DNA from: Pseudoalteromonas sp. OOF1S-7
GTDB taxonomy: Bacteria > Pseudomonadota > Gammaproteobacteria > Enterobacterales > Alteromonadaceae
Reading direction: 5' to 3'
Assembly (NCBI RefSeq): GCF_022347765.1
Contig: NZ_JAKRFZ010000002.1
Location: 62,001-126,000, forward strand
Length of the DNA stretch: 64,000 bases
The position numbers and the translations under genes are program-made. Shown piece by piece: positions 16,412-25,596 of this stretch. The notes below the pieces were generated by a model. It was not told the DNA's origin and did not search any database. It saw only the letters and a program-made list of their open reading frames with translations. The number at the start of each line of letters is the position of its first letter. The stretch's first letter is position 1.

Positions 16412-18664
16412 TTATTGATTTACGACCGATTTGACTGTGTCAGATTCGGCTTTCTCGTCCAGTAAGTTCAAGTCAAAATCAAACTCGTCAACGCGGATCG
16501 CTTTCTCCCGCTTGCGATTGTAATCGATCAATTGTGCGTATTCGGTCTCGTTGATAACCTTGGCTATCAGTGCATTGTCCAGCGTTTCGTAGAAGCGTAC
16601 ACCCGCTTTGATTTCACGCTTTTTAAGTGCTTTTTTAACTTTACTCAGTAAGTCCAGACACGCGATCTTGGCTTTATAAGCCTGCTCGTTAATGTCGTGT
16701 CCGTCACCCGCTTGAGGCTTAACCAGGTGTGTCAGTTGCGCTTTAAACGCTGTATCTAACTGTGCCGCTGTCGCCAGCTCACGTACCATGTCGTCGTTGA
16801 TCTGTGGCATTGAATGGCTAAACTGCATTGTCAGCACCCGCATAAACTTACGCGTGCCCGGTGCCGGGAAATTATCCAGGAACTTATGCAGCGCTTGCTC
16901 TGCTTCAACCAAGGCATAGCGTGTCGCGTAATGAAAATAAGGTGCTGCGGCTTCACGGTCGGTTACAGCTACTTTCTGCTCGTAATATTTGATTGAAGCC
17001 ATAGCCGCATAAAGATAGCTCATTACATCGCCCAAACGCGCAGATAACATCTCAGCTTGCTTAAGCTTACCGCCCAAGATCAGCAAGGAGAAATCAGCAT
17101 AAACAGCCAGCTTAGCGGACAGACGCTGTGCCGCCTTCTCATAAGGCTGTACTTCAGGCAGACTCGATTTACTGCTTGCGGTAAATGGCAGCACACCGAG
17201 TTTGAATGCACGCAAGCTGTTTGCCACACTGTAACCCACTGTTTGGCGCAAAATCTTATTGAAGGTTTTGTCGGCATTCGCTTCTTCGCTGTGGATTGCT
17301 TCGACCATTGACTGCAGGTATGGATGACAACGCATCACACCCTGACCAAAAATCATCAGGTTACGGGTAAGAATGTTGGCACCTTCTACCGTAATTGCGA
17401 TAGGTTGAGCAACATAACCACTTGCCAGCGTATTCTGAGGACCATTCTGGATTGCTTTACCTGCCAGAATATCCATTGCCGAATCCAGTACGTCACGGCC
17501 CGTTTCTGTCATGTGGTATTTCGCAATCGCGGTCACAACGGAAGGCTTCAAGCCCATACCCAAACCTTCTGTGGTCAATACGCGCATAGCTTCCTGCAGG
17601 TAAGTTTTACCAGCAATATCAGCCAGCTTTTCCTGAATACCTTCGAACTGACCGATGGCAAGGCCAAACTGTTCGCGAACCGCCGCGTACTCAGATGCCG
17701 ATTTCAGTGCAACCTGGCTGGTGGATACACCCAGTGCAGGCAGTGAAATACCACGACCCGCGCCCAGACAACTAACCAGCATTTGCCAGCCACGGCCTAT
17801 GTTCTGTTGGCCGCCAATAATGAAGTCCATTGGAATAAAGACTTTTTCGCCGCGTGTTGTGCCGTTGTAAAAACGGATCCCCATAGGATCATGACGATTG
17901 CCAAGCTCGACACCTGGATGCGATTTAGGGATCAAGGCACAGGTTATCCCCAATGATTCTTTGCCGCCGAGTAAACCTTGCGGATCGAAAACTTTAAATG
18001 CCAGACCCAGTACGGTCGCGATAGGCGCAAGTGTGATGTAACGCTTATCCCAGGTGACTTCCAGACCCAGCACCTCTTCGCCGTTATACTGACCTTTGGT
18101 AACAATACCTTGGTCAGGAATACCACCGGCATCCGAACCTGCCTCAGGGCTGGTCAATGCAAAACACGGGATATCCGTACCATTAGCAAGGCGCGGCAAA
18201 TAGTGTGCTTGCTGCTCTTTGGTGCCGTAGTGCATGAGCAGCTCGCCGGGACCAAGCGAGTTTGGGACCATCACAGTCACAGCAACAGCCGAAGACTTAG
18301 TTGCAATTGTGCCCACGATGGTTGAATTTGCATACGGGCTGAACTCTCTGCCGCCGTACTCTTTAGGAATGATCAAAGAGAAAAAGCGCTCTTTTTTCAA
18401 AAACTCAAGGATATGCTCTGGCAAATGCTTTTCGTTCTGTATCACAGAATCGTCAATCATCGCCATTAGTTCTTGCACAGGACCGTCCAAAAACGCTTGC
18501 TCTTCACTGCTCAATTTGGCTTCCGGTACCGCGCGCAATGCGTCGAAGTCTGGTTTCCCGCGATAGATAGAGCCTTCAAGCCATACATCACCCGCATCGA
18601 GTGCTTCTTGTTCAGTCACCGAAATGCTTGGCAATATTTTTCTTAGTTGTGTTCTTAAACTCAT
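16412..18664 (-). CDS. fadE: acyl-CoA dehydrogenase FadE
   Basis: This flavoenzyme performs the first oxidation of each beta-oxidation turn, acyl-CoA to 2-enoyl-CoA. Domains in order are an acyl-CoA dehydrogenase N/M/C core (about 65-470) and the C-terminal DUF1974 extension (about 480-745) that marks the FadE branch. Conserved pieces include CFALTSPEAGSDAGGIPD, ARTxGKxY-equivalent IAGKTYLQEAMRVL, and VEGANILTRNLMIFGQG. I chose the ATG giving MSLRTQLRKILPS (750 residues) over one 15 codons upstream because it follows a GGATGAG ribosome site and leaves a normal leader. It lacks the N-terminal membrane helices of the 814-residue E. coli enzyme. A FadR-like operator overlaps the leader just upstream. 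Confidence 0.93.
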   Translation of the reverse strand: MSLRTQLRKILPSISVTEQEALDAGDVWLEGSIYRGKPDFDALRAVPEAKLSSEEQAFLDGPVQELMAMIDDSVIQNEKHLPEHILEFLKKERFFSLIIPKEYGGREFSPYANSTIVGTIATKSSAVAVTVMVPNSLGPGELLMHYGTKEQQAHYLPRLANGTDIPCFALTSPEAGSDAGGIPDQGIVTKGQYNGEEVLGLEVTWDKRYITLAPIATVLGLAFKVFDPQGLLGGKESLGITCALIPKSHPGVELGNRHDPMGIRFYNGTTRGEKVFIPMDFIIGGQQNIGRGWQMLVSCLGAGRGISLPALGVSTSQVALKSASEYAAVREQFGLAIGQFEGIQEKLADIAGKTYLQEAMRVLTTEGLGMGLKPSVVTAIAKYHMTETGRDVLDSAMDILAGKAIQNGPQNTLASGYVAQPIAITVEGANILTRNLMIFGQGVMRCHPYLQSMVEAIHSEEANADKTFNKILRQTVGYSVANSLRAFKLGVLPFTASSKSSLPEVQPYEKAAQRLSAKLAVYADFSLLILGGKLKQAEMLSARLGDVMSYLYAAMASIKYYEQKVAVTDREAAAPYFHYATRYALVEAEQALHKFLDNFPAPGTRKFMRVLTMQFSHSMPQINDDMVRELATAAQLDTAFKAQLTHLVKPQAGDGHDINEQAYKAKIACLDLLSKVKKALKKREIKAGVRFYETLDNALIAKVINETEYAQLIDYNRKREKAIRVDEFDFDLNLLDEKAESDTVKSVVNQ

Positions 18665-18668
18665 AATA

Positions 18669-18685
18669 AACTCATCCGACCAGAT
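18669..18685 (-). promoter_or_regulatory. FadR-like operator upstream of fadE
   Basis: On the minus strand ATCTGGTCGGATGAGTT fits the FadR pattern AnCTGGTCnGACCnGTT with two mismatches, both in the right half. It ends four bases before the chosen fadE ATG, overlapping the ribosome-binding site and the likely transcript start. Acyl-CoA-relieved repression is inferred. Confidence 0.5.
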
Positions 18686-19139
18686 TGATATGGTTACATT
18701 ACGGCACAAAATCTCGTTTAGATCAATTACTCTATGTCATTTTTTAACGGCTTTTTTACTGTAAGGTCTGAGTTGTTTAAAAAATTTCTAAATAATTAAT
18801 AGCTTACAAGTGTTCGCTGAATTGAATTTTTTGGGTGTTTTTTATACTATTGAAGTGTCAAATTGAACGATTGCGTCACTCTGAGTCAAACAGGCATTTT
18901 AAAGTACTACCAATCTGCTTAATTAAGTGTTCTATTTTGAGGCGAGAAAATAGGGTCGATAACACTGCTCCCGCGTCCTGCTACCGGTGAGGCACACATC
19001 CATATAGGCGAGGCAAAAAATTGCGAACGAATACCTTAGGTAAAAGGTTCTAAATGAGAAATTTTTAACACCGTTAGCACTATATTTGCTCCTCAAATTG
19101 ACCAGGTATTAAGAAAATTGGTATTAACAATCTGAAAGC
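18686..19139. other. long AT-rich intergenic region upstream of fadE
   Basis: About 450 bases separate ybaK from fadE. On the minus strand a TTGATC hexamer with a 17-base spacer to CGTAAT near 18700-18735 could be the fadE promoter. The rest shows no ORF with coding character, no tRNA and no clear hairpin-plus-T-run. A TGACCAGG half site near 19098 resembles half a FadR box but has no partner. Confidence 0.4.
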
Positions 19140-19598
19140 CTAAAAATCAGCGACCTCAGCTAAACATAGTGCTTTGAGCGCATCCGGGCTAACCGCCAGC
19201 TCCAAGCCCCGCCGACCGCCACTGACATAAATCGTTTTATAACTGAGCGCTGAAATATGTAATCGCACCGGTAAGCGTTTTTTATGCGCAAACGGGCTGA
19301 TCCCACCCAGCTGGTAACCGGTTGCGTTTTCAGCCTGCTGCTGTGTTGCAAGCTGTGCTTTTTTACCCTTACAACTTTTAGCAAACGCCTTTAAATCAAC
19401 AAGCTGAGTAGAGGGTGTGACGGCAACAACGAGTCGACCATCAACGCATATCACCAAAGTTTTAAACACTTGCTGAGGTGCAAGCGCCAACACGTCTGTG
19501 ACTTCCTGTGCAAAGTCAGTGATATCCGGATCATGTTCAAACTTGAGTATTTCGTGGCTGATCTCATACTTTTTAAGTAGCTGTATTGCCGGTGTCAT
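19140..19598 (-). CDS. ybaK: YbaK/EbsC-family aminoacyl-tRNA deacylase (Cys-tRNA(Pro) deacylase)
   Basis: A 152-residue single-domain protein of the YbaK/ProX-like editing family. It hydrolyses mischarged Cys-tRNA(Pro) in trans after prolyl-tRNA synthetase. The family pattern is clear: EHDPDITDFAQEVTDVLALAPQQVFKTLVICVDG with the conserved catalytic lysine in QVFKTLV (K46), then VDLKAFAK, and GYQLGGISPFAHKKRLPV near the C-terminus, ending VSGGRRGLELAVSP. Full normal length. It stands alone, convergent with nothing; the start is the ATG giving MTPAIQLLKKYEI. Confidence 0.92.
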   Translation of the reverse strand: MTPAIQLLKKYEISHEILKFEHDPDITDFAQEVTDVLALAPQQVFKTLVICVDGRLVVAVTPSTQLVDLKAFAKSCKGKKAQLATQQQAENATGYQLGGISPFAHKKRLPVRLHISALSYKTIYVSGGRRGLELAVSPDALKALCLAEVADF

Positions 19599-19678
19599 AG
19601 TCTTACTGGCTGTCTTAAATGATTCAAACGCGTGTCGTCAAGAATAACCCTATTTTAAGGTAGACAAAACGTCAATTT

Positions 19679-19721
19679 AGACTAAAGTCTTATTAACTCT
19701 ACACGCACTGTATTAATACAG
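19679..19721 (+). promoter_or_regulatory. two palindromes upstream of the small Cys-rich gene
   Basis: AGACTAAAGTCT (19679-19690) and the perfect 14-bp palindrome CTGTATTAATACAG (19708-19721) lie between YbaK and the small gene, the second ending 12 bases before its ATG. Both are operator-like. The second resembles a LexA box but is two bases too short between its CTG and CAG. Confidence 0.45.
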
Positions 19722-19733
19722 CTTGGAGTCGTT

Positions 19734-19955
19734 ATGAGCAGGCATCTTGTTCGTATCGTGGTCGTATGTGCGGTTAGCTACGTTGCTCTATCTTTTTTGA
19801 CCAGTGAATACCACTTTTGGGAAAGCAGTGTGGCCTGTGCGTCCAAGTGTAAACGATTAGGTTGCAGCGATGGACTTCTCTTAACAGGACACAGTCGAAC
19901 GGTGCTGGCATGCAAATGCACTGGAGATATGGACTATCTCATGCTGTTAAACTGA
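19734..19955 (+). CDS. small cysteine-rich membrane-anchored or exported protein
   Basis: 73 residues. An N-terminal hydrophobic helix (IVVVCAVSYVALSFL, about 8-22) acts as a signal anchor. It is followed by a short domain with five cysteines (SVACASKCKRLGCSDG and LACKCTGD) that could form disulfides or bind metal in the periplasm. A good Shine-Dalgarno (TTGGAG, seven bases before ATG), a strong terminator after the stop and two upstream palindromes all support a real gene. I recognise no family; the cysteine spacing CxxxC-x4-C...CxC has no function I can name. Confidence 0.65.
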   Translation: MSRHLVRIVVVCAVSYVALSFLTSEYHFWESSVACASKCKRLGCSDGLLLTGHSRTVLACKCTGDMDYLMLLN

Positions 19956-19959
19956 GAGA

Positions 19960-19990
19960 AAACGGCGCAATATAAGCGCCGTTTATTTTT
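19960..19990 (+). terminator. terminator after the small Cys-rich gene
   Basis: AAACGGCGC pairs with GCGCCGTTT around a 7-base loop, followed by ATTTTT. Confidence 0.85.
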
Positions 19991-20024
19991 CGAGCGATTG
20001 ACTCAGTACACGACGTGTGTCGAC

Positions 20025-21155
20025 TTACTTGGTCAGATCATCAAAGAATTTCTTTACACCATCAAAGAATCCCTGGGCTTTCGGTCGGTTTTTACCCGCA
20101 TCACTGCCCATGCTCTCTTCAAGCTCTTTTAATAGTTCTTTTTGTCTTTCATTGAGGTTAACCGGAGTTTCAATCACGACTTTACAGATCAAGTCACCCA
20201 CAGCGCCGCTGCGCACTGATTTTACACCTTTTCCACGCATTCTGAACATTTTGCCAGTCTGGCTCTCGGTAGGTACTTTTAGATTTGCTCGACCATCCAG
20301 GGTAGGTACTTCAATTTCACCACCTAATGCTGCTGTCGTGTAGCTGATAGGCACTTCACAATATAAATTATTACCATCGCGAACAAAAATAGGGTGTTCT
20401 CGTACACTCACCTGAACATATAAGTCACCCGCTGGCGCTCCGTGCATGCCTGCTTCACCCTCGCCAGAAAGTCTGATGCGGTCACCCGTATCAACACCCG
20501 CAGGGATCTTTACAGACAGAGTCTTGGTTTTCTCAACTCGACCCTGGCCATGACAACTATCGCAAGGATCTGAAATAACCTGTCCGGTCCCCTGACATGT
20601 AGGACAAGTTTGCTGAACCGCAAAGAAACCTTGCCGCATTTGCACCTGACCTGCACCATGACAGGTTGAACAGGTTTTAGGCTTGGACCCGGATTTTGCA
20701 CCACTGCCATCGCACGGCTTACAGGAAACCCAGGTTGGCACCTGGATCTCGACTTCTTTGCCTCGTACCGCATCCTCAAGACTCAGATCTAAATTGTATC
20801 GCAGATCTGCCCCACGCTGCTGGCGTGACTGACGTCGACCGCCTCCAAAAATATCACCGAATACGTCCCCGAAAATGTCACCAAAATCAGCACCGCCGCC
20901 AAATCCACCATGGCCTGCACCACCGTTTTGTTCAAAGGCAGCATGGCCGTATTGATCATACATCTGGCGTTTTTGACTATCCGTTAAGACTTCGTAGGCT
21001 TCTTTTACTTCCTTAAACTTTGCTTCTAATTCTGCATCGCCCGCCGTTCTGTCTGGGTGATACTTCATTGCTAAGCGCTTATAGGCCTTTTTAATATCAC
21101 GTTCACCGGCGTCTTTAGATACCCCAAGAACGTCGTAATAGTCTTGTTTTGACAT
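20025..21155 (-). CDS. dnaJ: chaperone DnaJ
   Basis: Co-chaperone that delivers substrates to DnaK and stimulates its ATPase. J domain at 1-70 with the HPD motif (YHPDRTAG), then a G/F-rich linker (about 73-115, [15 protein letters not shown]). The zinc-binding region has four CxxCxGxG repeats ([32 protein letters not shown]), followed by the C-terminal peptide-binding domains. I took the start at [13 protein letters not shown], not the ATG three codons earlier, because this matches all DnaJ N-termini. It lies 228 bases after dnaK on the same strand, the usual order. grpE is not between or beside them in this window. Confidence 0.97.
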   Translation of the reverse strand: MSKQDYYDVLGVSKDAGERDIKKAYKRLAMKYHPDRTAGDAELEAKFKEVKEAYEVLTDSQKRQMYDQYGHAAFEQNGGAGHGGFGGGADFGDIFGDVFGDIFGGGRRQSRQQRGADLRYNLDLSLEDAVRGKEVEIQVPTWVSCKPCDGSGAKSGSKPKTCSTCHGAGQVQMRQGFFAVQQTCPTCQGTGQVISDPCDSCHGQGRVEKTKTLSVKIPAGVDTGDRIRLSGEGEAGMHGAPAGDLYVQVSVREHPIFVRDGNNLYCEVPISYTTAALGGEIEVPTLDGRANLKVPTESQTGKMFRMRGKGVKSVRSGAVGDLICKVVIETPVNLNERQKELLKELEESMGSDAGKNRPKAQGFFDGVKKFFDDLTK

Positions 21156-21289
21156 AGTTCTCACACAATTCTTACTGAGCGATCAGCCATTGTGATGACC
21201 GCCTGGCGAAGGTTGGTTCATTGCGTTACTCAAGAGGTTTTTGACCTCGGTTTACAATCCATTTATCGCCAAAATTTAAATACGTCAGA

Positions 21290-21335
21290 GCCTGTTTACC
21301 TCTGCCATTCTTTAGAACTTGAAGGATAAACAGGC
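21290..21335 (-). repeat. inverted repeat between dnaK and dnaJ
   Basis: GCCTGTTTA and TAAACAGGC form a perfect 9-bp stem around a 28-base loop in the dnaK-dnaJ spacer. It may be a processing or attenuation structure; there is no T-tract. Confidence 0.4.
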
Positions 21336-21383
21336 CCTGTTGAGCACAGCAGGTCATGCCTGTGTGCTCTTGCAAGTCAACAA

Positions 21384-23306
21384 TTACTTGTCGTCTTTCA
21401 CTTCTTCAAACTCGGCGTCAACTACATCGTCATCAGCCTTAGTTGACTGCTGTGCACCAGCATCAGCGCCGCCAGCCTGTTGTGCCTGAGCTTTCGCCTG
21501 AGCAATTTCCATCAGCTTTTGAGACTTCTCTGCAAGCGCCTGTGTCTTAGCATCGATTTCTTCTTTGCTGTCACCTTTGATGGCTGCTTCAAGGTCAGAC
21601 AGAGCTGCTTCAATCGCAGTTTTGTCATCTGCTGGCAGGTCATCACCCGCTTCTTCTACTTGCTTACGAGTAGCGTGAACCAAAGCATCAGCCTGGTTAC
21701 GAGCGCCTACCAGCTCTTCGAACTTCTTGTCTTCTTCAGCATTCGCTTCTGCATCACGCACCATGTTTTCAATTTCATCGTCGCTCAAACCTGAAGATGC
21801 CTGAATAGTGATCTTCTGCTCCTTGCCTGTATCTTTATCTTTCGCAGATACATGCAAGATACCATCCGCGTCAACATCAAACGTGACTTCGATTTGTGGT
21901 ACACCACGCTGTGCAGGGCGAATCCCCTCCAGATTGAACTGGCCGAGAGACTTATTGTCGCTTGAACGCTTACGCTCACCTTGCAATACATGAATCGTTA
22001 CCGCAGACTGGTTGTCTTCTGCTGTAGAGAAAGTTTGTGACTTCTTAGTAGGGATAGTCGTGTTTTTCTCAATCAACGCAGTCATCACCTGTCCCATAGT
22101 CTCAATACCCAGAGACAGAGGACAAACGTCAAGCAGTAGTACGTCTTTAACGTCACCTGCAAGTACACCACCTTGAACCGCAGCACCTACTGCTACTGCT
22201 TCATCAGGGTTTACGTCTTTGCGAGGCTCTTTACCAAAGAACTCAGCCACTTTCTTCTGGACCAGAGGCATACGTGTTTGACCACCCACCAGGATGATGT
22301 CATTTACGTCACCTACAGACAGATCTGCATCGGCCAGTGCACGCTTAAGCGGCTCAATTGACTGTGCAACCAGATCTTCAACTAAAGACTCAAGTTTTGC
22401 ACGAGTTAACTTCACGTTCATGTGCTTAGGACCTGTTGCATCAGCAGTAACATAAGGCAGGTTCACCTCTGTTTGCTGCGCAGATGAAAGCTCGATTTTC
22501 GCTTTTTCAGCGGCTTCTTTCACACGCTGCATTGCCAGTGGGTCAGTTTTCAGGTCAATACCCTGATCTTTCTTGAATTCAGCAACCAGGTAGTTGATTA
22601 CGCGGTTATCGAAATCTTCACCACCTAAGTGTGTATCACCGTTAGTCGCAAGTACTTCGAATGTGTGCTCGCCTTCAACTTCATCAATCTCGATGATTGA
22701 GATATCGAATGTACCACCACCTAAGTCATAAACTGCAACAACGTTATCGCCTTGCTTCTTGTCCATACCGTAGGCAAGTGCCGCAGCAGTTGGCTCGTTG
22801 ATGATACGTTTTACATCAAGACCCGCAATACGGCCAGCGTCTTTGGTTGCCTGACGTTGAGAATCGTTGAAGTAAGCTGGAACAGTGATTACTGCTTCTG
22901 TTACTTCTTCACCCAGGAAATCCTCGGCAGTCTTTTTCATTTTCTTCAGGACTTCAGCAGAAATCTGAGGTGCGGCACGCTTTTCGCCGCGTACTTCAAC
23001 CCAGGCATCACCATTGTCAGCTTTTACAATCTTAAATGGCATGATGCCGATGTCACGCTGAACCTCTTCATCTTCAAAACGACGACCGATCAAACGCTTG
23101 ATTGCATACAGTGTATTTTGAGGGTTAGTCACAGCCTGACGTTTTGCCGGTTGACCTACTAACGTTTCGCCCTCTTCGGTAAATGCAATAACCGATGGCG
23201 TTGTACGATCCCCTTCAGCGTTTTCAATAACGCGTGTCTTATCACCATCAAGTACCGCTACGCAAGAGTTAGTAGTACCTAAATCGATTCCAATAATTTT
23301 ACCCAT
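21384..23306 (-). CDS. dnaK: chaperone DnaK (Hsp70)
   Basis: ATP-dependent Hsp70 chaperone, cytosolic. The ATPase domain begins [14 protein letters not shown], contains [11 protein letters not shown] and [13 protein letters not shown], and spans about 1-385. The substrate-binding domain follows ([16 protein letters not shown]), then a helical lid and the C-terminal EEVKDDK, a variant of the EEVD-like tail. I chose the start at [10 protein letters not shown] (640 residues). An upstream ATG seven codons earlier lies in the leader, while GGAGAAG sits properly spaced before the chosen one. A sigma-32 promoter lies 51-78 bases upstream. It is transcribed with dnaJ. Confidence 0.98.
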   Translation of the reverse strand: MGKIIGIDLGTTNSCVAVLDGDKTRVIENAEGDRTTPSVIAFTEEGETLVGQPAKRQAVTNPQNTLYAIKRLIGRRFEDEEVQRDIGIMPFKIVKADNGDAWVEVRGEKRAAPQISAEVLKKMKKTAEDFLGEEVTEAVITVPAYFNDSQRQATKDAGRIAGLDVKRIINEPTAAALAYGMDKKQGDNVVAVYDLGGGTFDISIIEIDEVEGEHTFEVLATNGDTHLGGEDFDNRVINYLVAEFKKDQGIDLKTDPLAMQRVKEAAEKAKIELSSAQQTEVNLPYVTADATGPKHMNVKLTRAKLESLVEDLVAQSIEPLKRALADADLSVGDVNDIILVGGQTRMPLVQKKVAEFFGKEPRKDVNPDEAVAVGAAVQGGVLAGDVKDVLLLDVCPLSLGIETMGQVMTALIEKNTTIPTKKSQTFSTAEDNQSAVTIHVLQGERKRSSDNKSLGQFNLEGIRPAQRGVPQIEVTFDVDADGILHVSAKDKDTGKEQKITIQASSGLSDDEIENMVRDAEANAEEDKKFEELVGARNQADALVHATRKQVEEAGDDLPADDKTAIEAALSDLEAAIKGDSKEEIDAKTQALAEKSQKLMEIAQAKAQAQQAGGADAGAQQSTKADDDVVDAEFEEVKDDK

Positions 23307-23356
23307 GTGAATCTTCTCCGACTTCAAAAATTCGTTGTTCTGTTAGATGACTTGAT

Positions 23357-23384
23357 AAATAGGGGCGGCAATTTGTAATTCAAG
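23357..23384 (-). promoter_or_regulatory. sigma-32 heat-shock promoter of dnaK
   Basis: On the minus strand CTTGAA (-35, 23384-23379), a 13-base spacer and CCCCTATTT (-10, 23365-23357) match the sigma-32 consensus CTTGAAA...CCCCATnT. It is correctly placed ahead of the dnaK start. Confidence 0.85.
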
Positions 23385-23472
23385 CGTCACAACAAAAAAA
23401 ATGTGGTTTTTTTTTATTTTTTTTCGCTATGCCGTTTTTTTCATCAAAAAACACGGCAATTTGACATTTCCA

Positions 23473-23489
23473 TTCTGGTATGACCAGAT
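23473..23489 (+). promoter_or_regulatory. FadR operator upstream of the acyl-CoA thioesterase gene
   Basis: TTCTGGTATGACCAGAT agrees at 15 of 17 positions with the E. coli fadB operator as I recall it (ATCTGGTACGACCAGAT). It has full CTGGT/ACCAG dyad symmetry. It lies right after a TTGACA -35 hexamer (23461-23466), so FadR would cover the spacer and -10, and ends 35 bases before the ATG. Confidence 0.65.
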
Positions 23490-23524
23490 AGATGACTTAA
23501 AGAACTAACCAAAAGTAAACCGTG

Positions 23525-24328
23525 ATGACATTCGATCAACTTATTTCTTTACCTGTTTTAAAAAACGCACAGGCACAACTGACGTTACCAGCAAGCTGGG
23601 GCCAGGGCAGAACGGTGTTTGGCGGCCTGTCCGCAGCCTTAATGTTACAAAGCATGTTGCATCAGCTTGGTGAACAAAACAGGCGCCTACTTTCTTTTAG
23701 CTGTAATTTTGTTGGTCCGCTGTTGAGCGAACAGCCTTTTGAGCTTGATACGAAATTACTGAGGTCAGGTAAAAATGCCACTCAAATGCAAACGACCATC
23801 ACGCAAAATGACCAGGTTTGTCTCGTTGCCCTGGCCTGCTTTGGTAAACCGCGTGATTCTGTAATTACAGTGCCCGCTGGTGACGCTTGTACTTTAACTA
23901 AAGTGAACCACGAACAAACCCTGCCCTATATAGAAGGTGTAATGCCCGATTTTATTCAACATATCGACTTAAATCTTCAACAGGGTGCTTTACCCTTCAG
24001 TGGCGCCGACTCAAGCCACCTTGGTGGTTGGATGAAGTTCAAAACACCCGCTGAATCTCATCTGTCTGTGCTGCACTTACTTGCGCTTGCTGATGCCTGG
24101 CCACCCACTTTGCTGCAACTTTGCACGGGACCAACTCCGGCAAGTAGCATGTCATGGTATATTGAGTTTCTCAACGAAATTGAGTTAACGAGCTCTGAAT
24201 GGTTTGCGATGGAGGCCGTCACACACCAGGCGGAGCATGGTTACGCTATCGAAGACGCGAAACTCTTTTCACAAGACGGCAAATTACTGGCACTGAGCAG
24301 ACAAACCGTTGCGGTATTTGACAGTTGA
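23525..24328 (+). CDS. TesB-like acyl-CoA thioesterase family protein
   Basis: A 267-residue double-hotdog protein. It hydrolyses acyl-CoA to free fatty acid and CoA in the cytosol. Visible family features are TLPASWGQGRTVFGGLSAALML in the N-terminal hotdog (the loop following the central helix), SFSCNFVGPLLSEQPFEL, and in the second hotdog HLLALADAWPPTLL and SMSWYIEFLNEI. It belongs to the 4HBT_3 type of thioesterase-like proteins. The start is either GTG at 23522 or ATG at 23525; I prefer ATG, as no stronger ribosome site separates them. A FadR-like operator upstream ties it to fatty-acid metabolism. The pqi operon begins 59 bases later on the same strand and could be co-transcribed. Confidence 0.85.
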   Translation: MTFDQLISLPVLKNAQAQLTLPASWGQGRTVFGGLSAALMLQSMLHQLGEQNRRLLSFSCNFVGPLLSEQPFELDTKLLRSGKNATQMQTTITQNDQVCLVALACFGKPRDSVITVPAGDACTLTKVNHEQTLPYIEGVMPDFIQHIDLNLQQGALPFSGADSSHLGGWMKFKTPAESHLSVLHLLALADAWPPTLLQLCTGPTPASSMSWYIEFLNEIELTSSEWFAMEAVTHQAEHGYAIEDAKLFSQDGKLLALSRQTVAVFDS

Positions 24329-24387
24329 TAAATACAGGTAAGTCAATCACACTATAGGCAGGAGTCAGTTAAAGTATTGGTTAAACA

Positions 24388-25596
24388 GTGATAGTCGCCT
24401 GTCAGCATTGTGATTATTTAGTATCTATCAGAGAATTGGGCGAGCAGCAAAGAGCTGTTTGTCCACACTGTGGTAATGTATTAGCCACTACTCAGCACAA
24501 CTATACACAATGGATAGCCGCTTTCAGCCTGTCATCTATCATATTTCTTCTGTTGAGCTTACAACCTCACTTTATTTCGTACGCACAACATGGTCTTAAG
24601 CAAACTATCAGTTTGATGGCTGCGATCATGCAGCTTGCACAAAACTACAGCGTATTTTTAGCCGCATTGCTTTGCACCAGTATTGTTATTTTACCCCTTG
24701 TCGCCAGCACGCTTATCCTGTTGGTCCACACTCCGATATGGCAAAAGCTAAATCCGCATAATGCTCGTGCTGTCGCAAAATTCATTATGGCCCTCAGACC
24801 ACTCAACCTTGCTGATATATTTTTGGTCGCGGTGTTAATCAGTGCGTTTAAACTAACTGCATTTGCGGAAATAGAGGTAGGGCTTGGCTTCTGGGCGTAC
24901 ATACTGTTTGTGCTCTGCTTTATCGAAACCCTGTCTTTATTGAGCCAACATCAGCTGTGGCAGTTACAACAAGCACATTTCACCCCCACGATTGAACACT
25001 GTGCCAAACGCGCAAGCTCGCAGAAGTTAAAGCAGTGCCATGTCTGCCAGCAGATTAGCCGCAGTGAACACTGCCCTCGCTGCCTTGCAAAACTAAGCTA
25101 TCGAAAAAGTAACTCGGTTACACGCAGCGCAGCCTGGATGCTAACCTCTCTGGTTTTTATGGTCCCTGCTCTGTCGTTTCCTATTATGGATACAATCAAT
25201 CTCGGCTTACACACCCCTGCGACAATATATGGCGGTGTTGAAGTATTATGGCGAAATGGCTCGTACCCTATCGCAATTGTGATCTTCATTGCCAGCATAT
25301 GCATTCCCCTGCTCAAAGCGGGTACTCTGTTCTATTTACTGTATCGTGTCAGACGCCCAGTTAACCCAAAAGTGACGGCCAAGTTCTATCGCGCGCTGGA
25401 AGCGGTTGGAAAATGGTCAATGATAGACGTTTTCGTCGTGATCCTCTTGGTTTCTCTGGTTCAGCTTGGTACTGTACTGAGCGTTGAGCCGCAGCCAGGC
25501 ATTGTATTTTTTACTGCTATGGTTATTTGCCAGATTTTTGCTGTAAACAATTTTGACCCTCGACTACTTTGGGACTCCTTAAAAAAACATGAATAA
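24388..25596 (+). CDS. pqiA: PqiA-type inner-membrane protein (paraquat-inducible A family)
   Basis: A 402-residue membrane protein with the duplicated PqiA layout. A zinc ribbon at the N-terminus (C5-x2-C8 ... C25-x2-C28) precedes four helices; a second ribbon (CHVCQQISRSEHCPRC) precedes four more. It is the membrane component of the MCE lipid-transport system PqiABC that bridges the envelope. The GTG at 24388 is the only start that preserves the first zinc ribbon, since a stop codon lies two codons upstream in frame; the ribosome site is weak. It overlaps pqiB by 8 bases. Confidence 0.92.
   Translation: MIVACQHCDYLVSIRELGEQQRAVCPHCGNVLATTQHNYTQWIAAFSLSSIIFLLLSLQPHFISYAQHGLKQTISLMAAIMQLAQNYSVFLAALLCTSIVILPLVASTLILLVHTPIWQKLNPHNARAVAKFIMALRPLNLADIFLVAVLISAFKLTAFAEIEVGLGFWAYILFVLCFIETLSLLSQHQLWQLQQAHFTPTIEHCAKRASSQKLKQCHVCQQISRSEHCPRCLAKLSYRKSNSVTRSAAWMLTSLVFMVPALSFPIMDTINLGLHTPATIYGGVEVLWRNGSYPIAIVIFIASICIPLLKAGTLFYLLYRVRRPVNPKVTAKFYRALEAVGKWSMIDVFVVILLVSLVQLGTVLSVEPQPGIVFFTAMVICQIFAVNNFDPRLLWDSLKKHE

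Noticed and set aside
19708..19721. LexA box upstream of the small Cys-rich gene
   Set aside because: CTGTATTAATACAG is a perfect palindrome but has eight bases between CTG and CAG, not ten. Kept as an unassigned operator.
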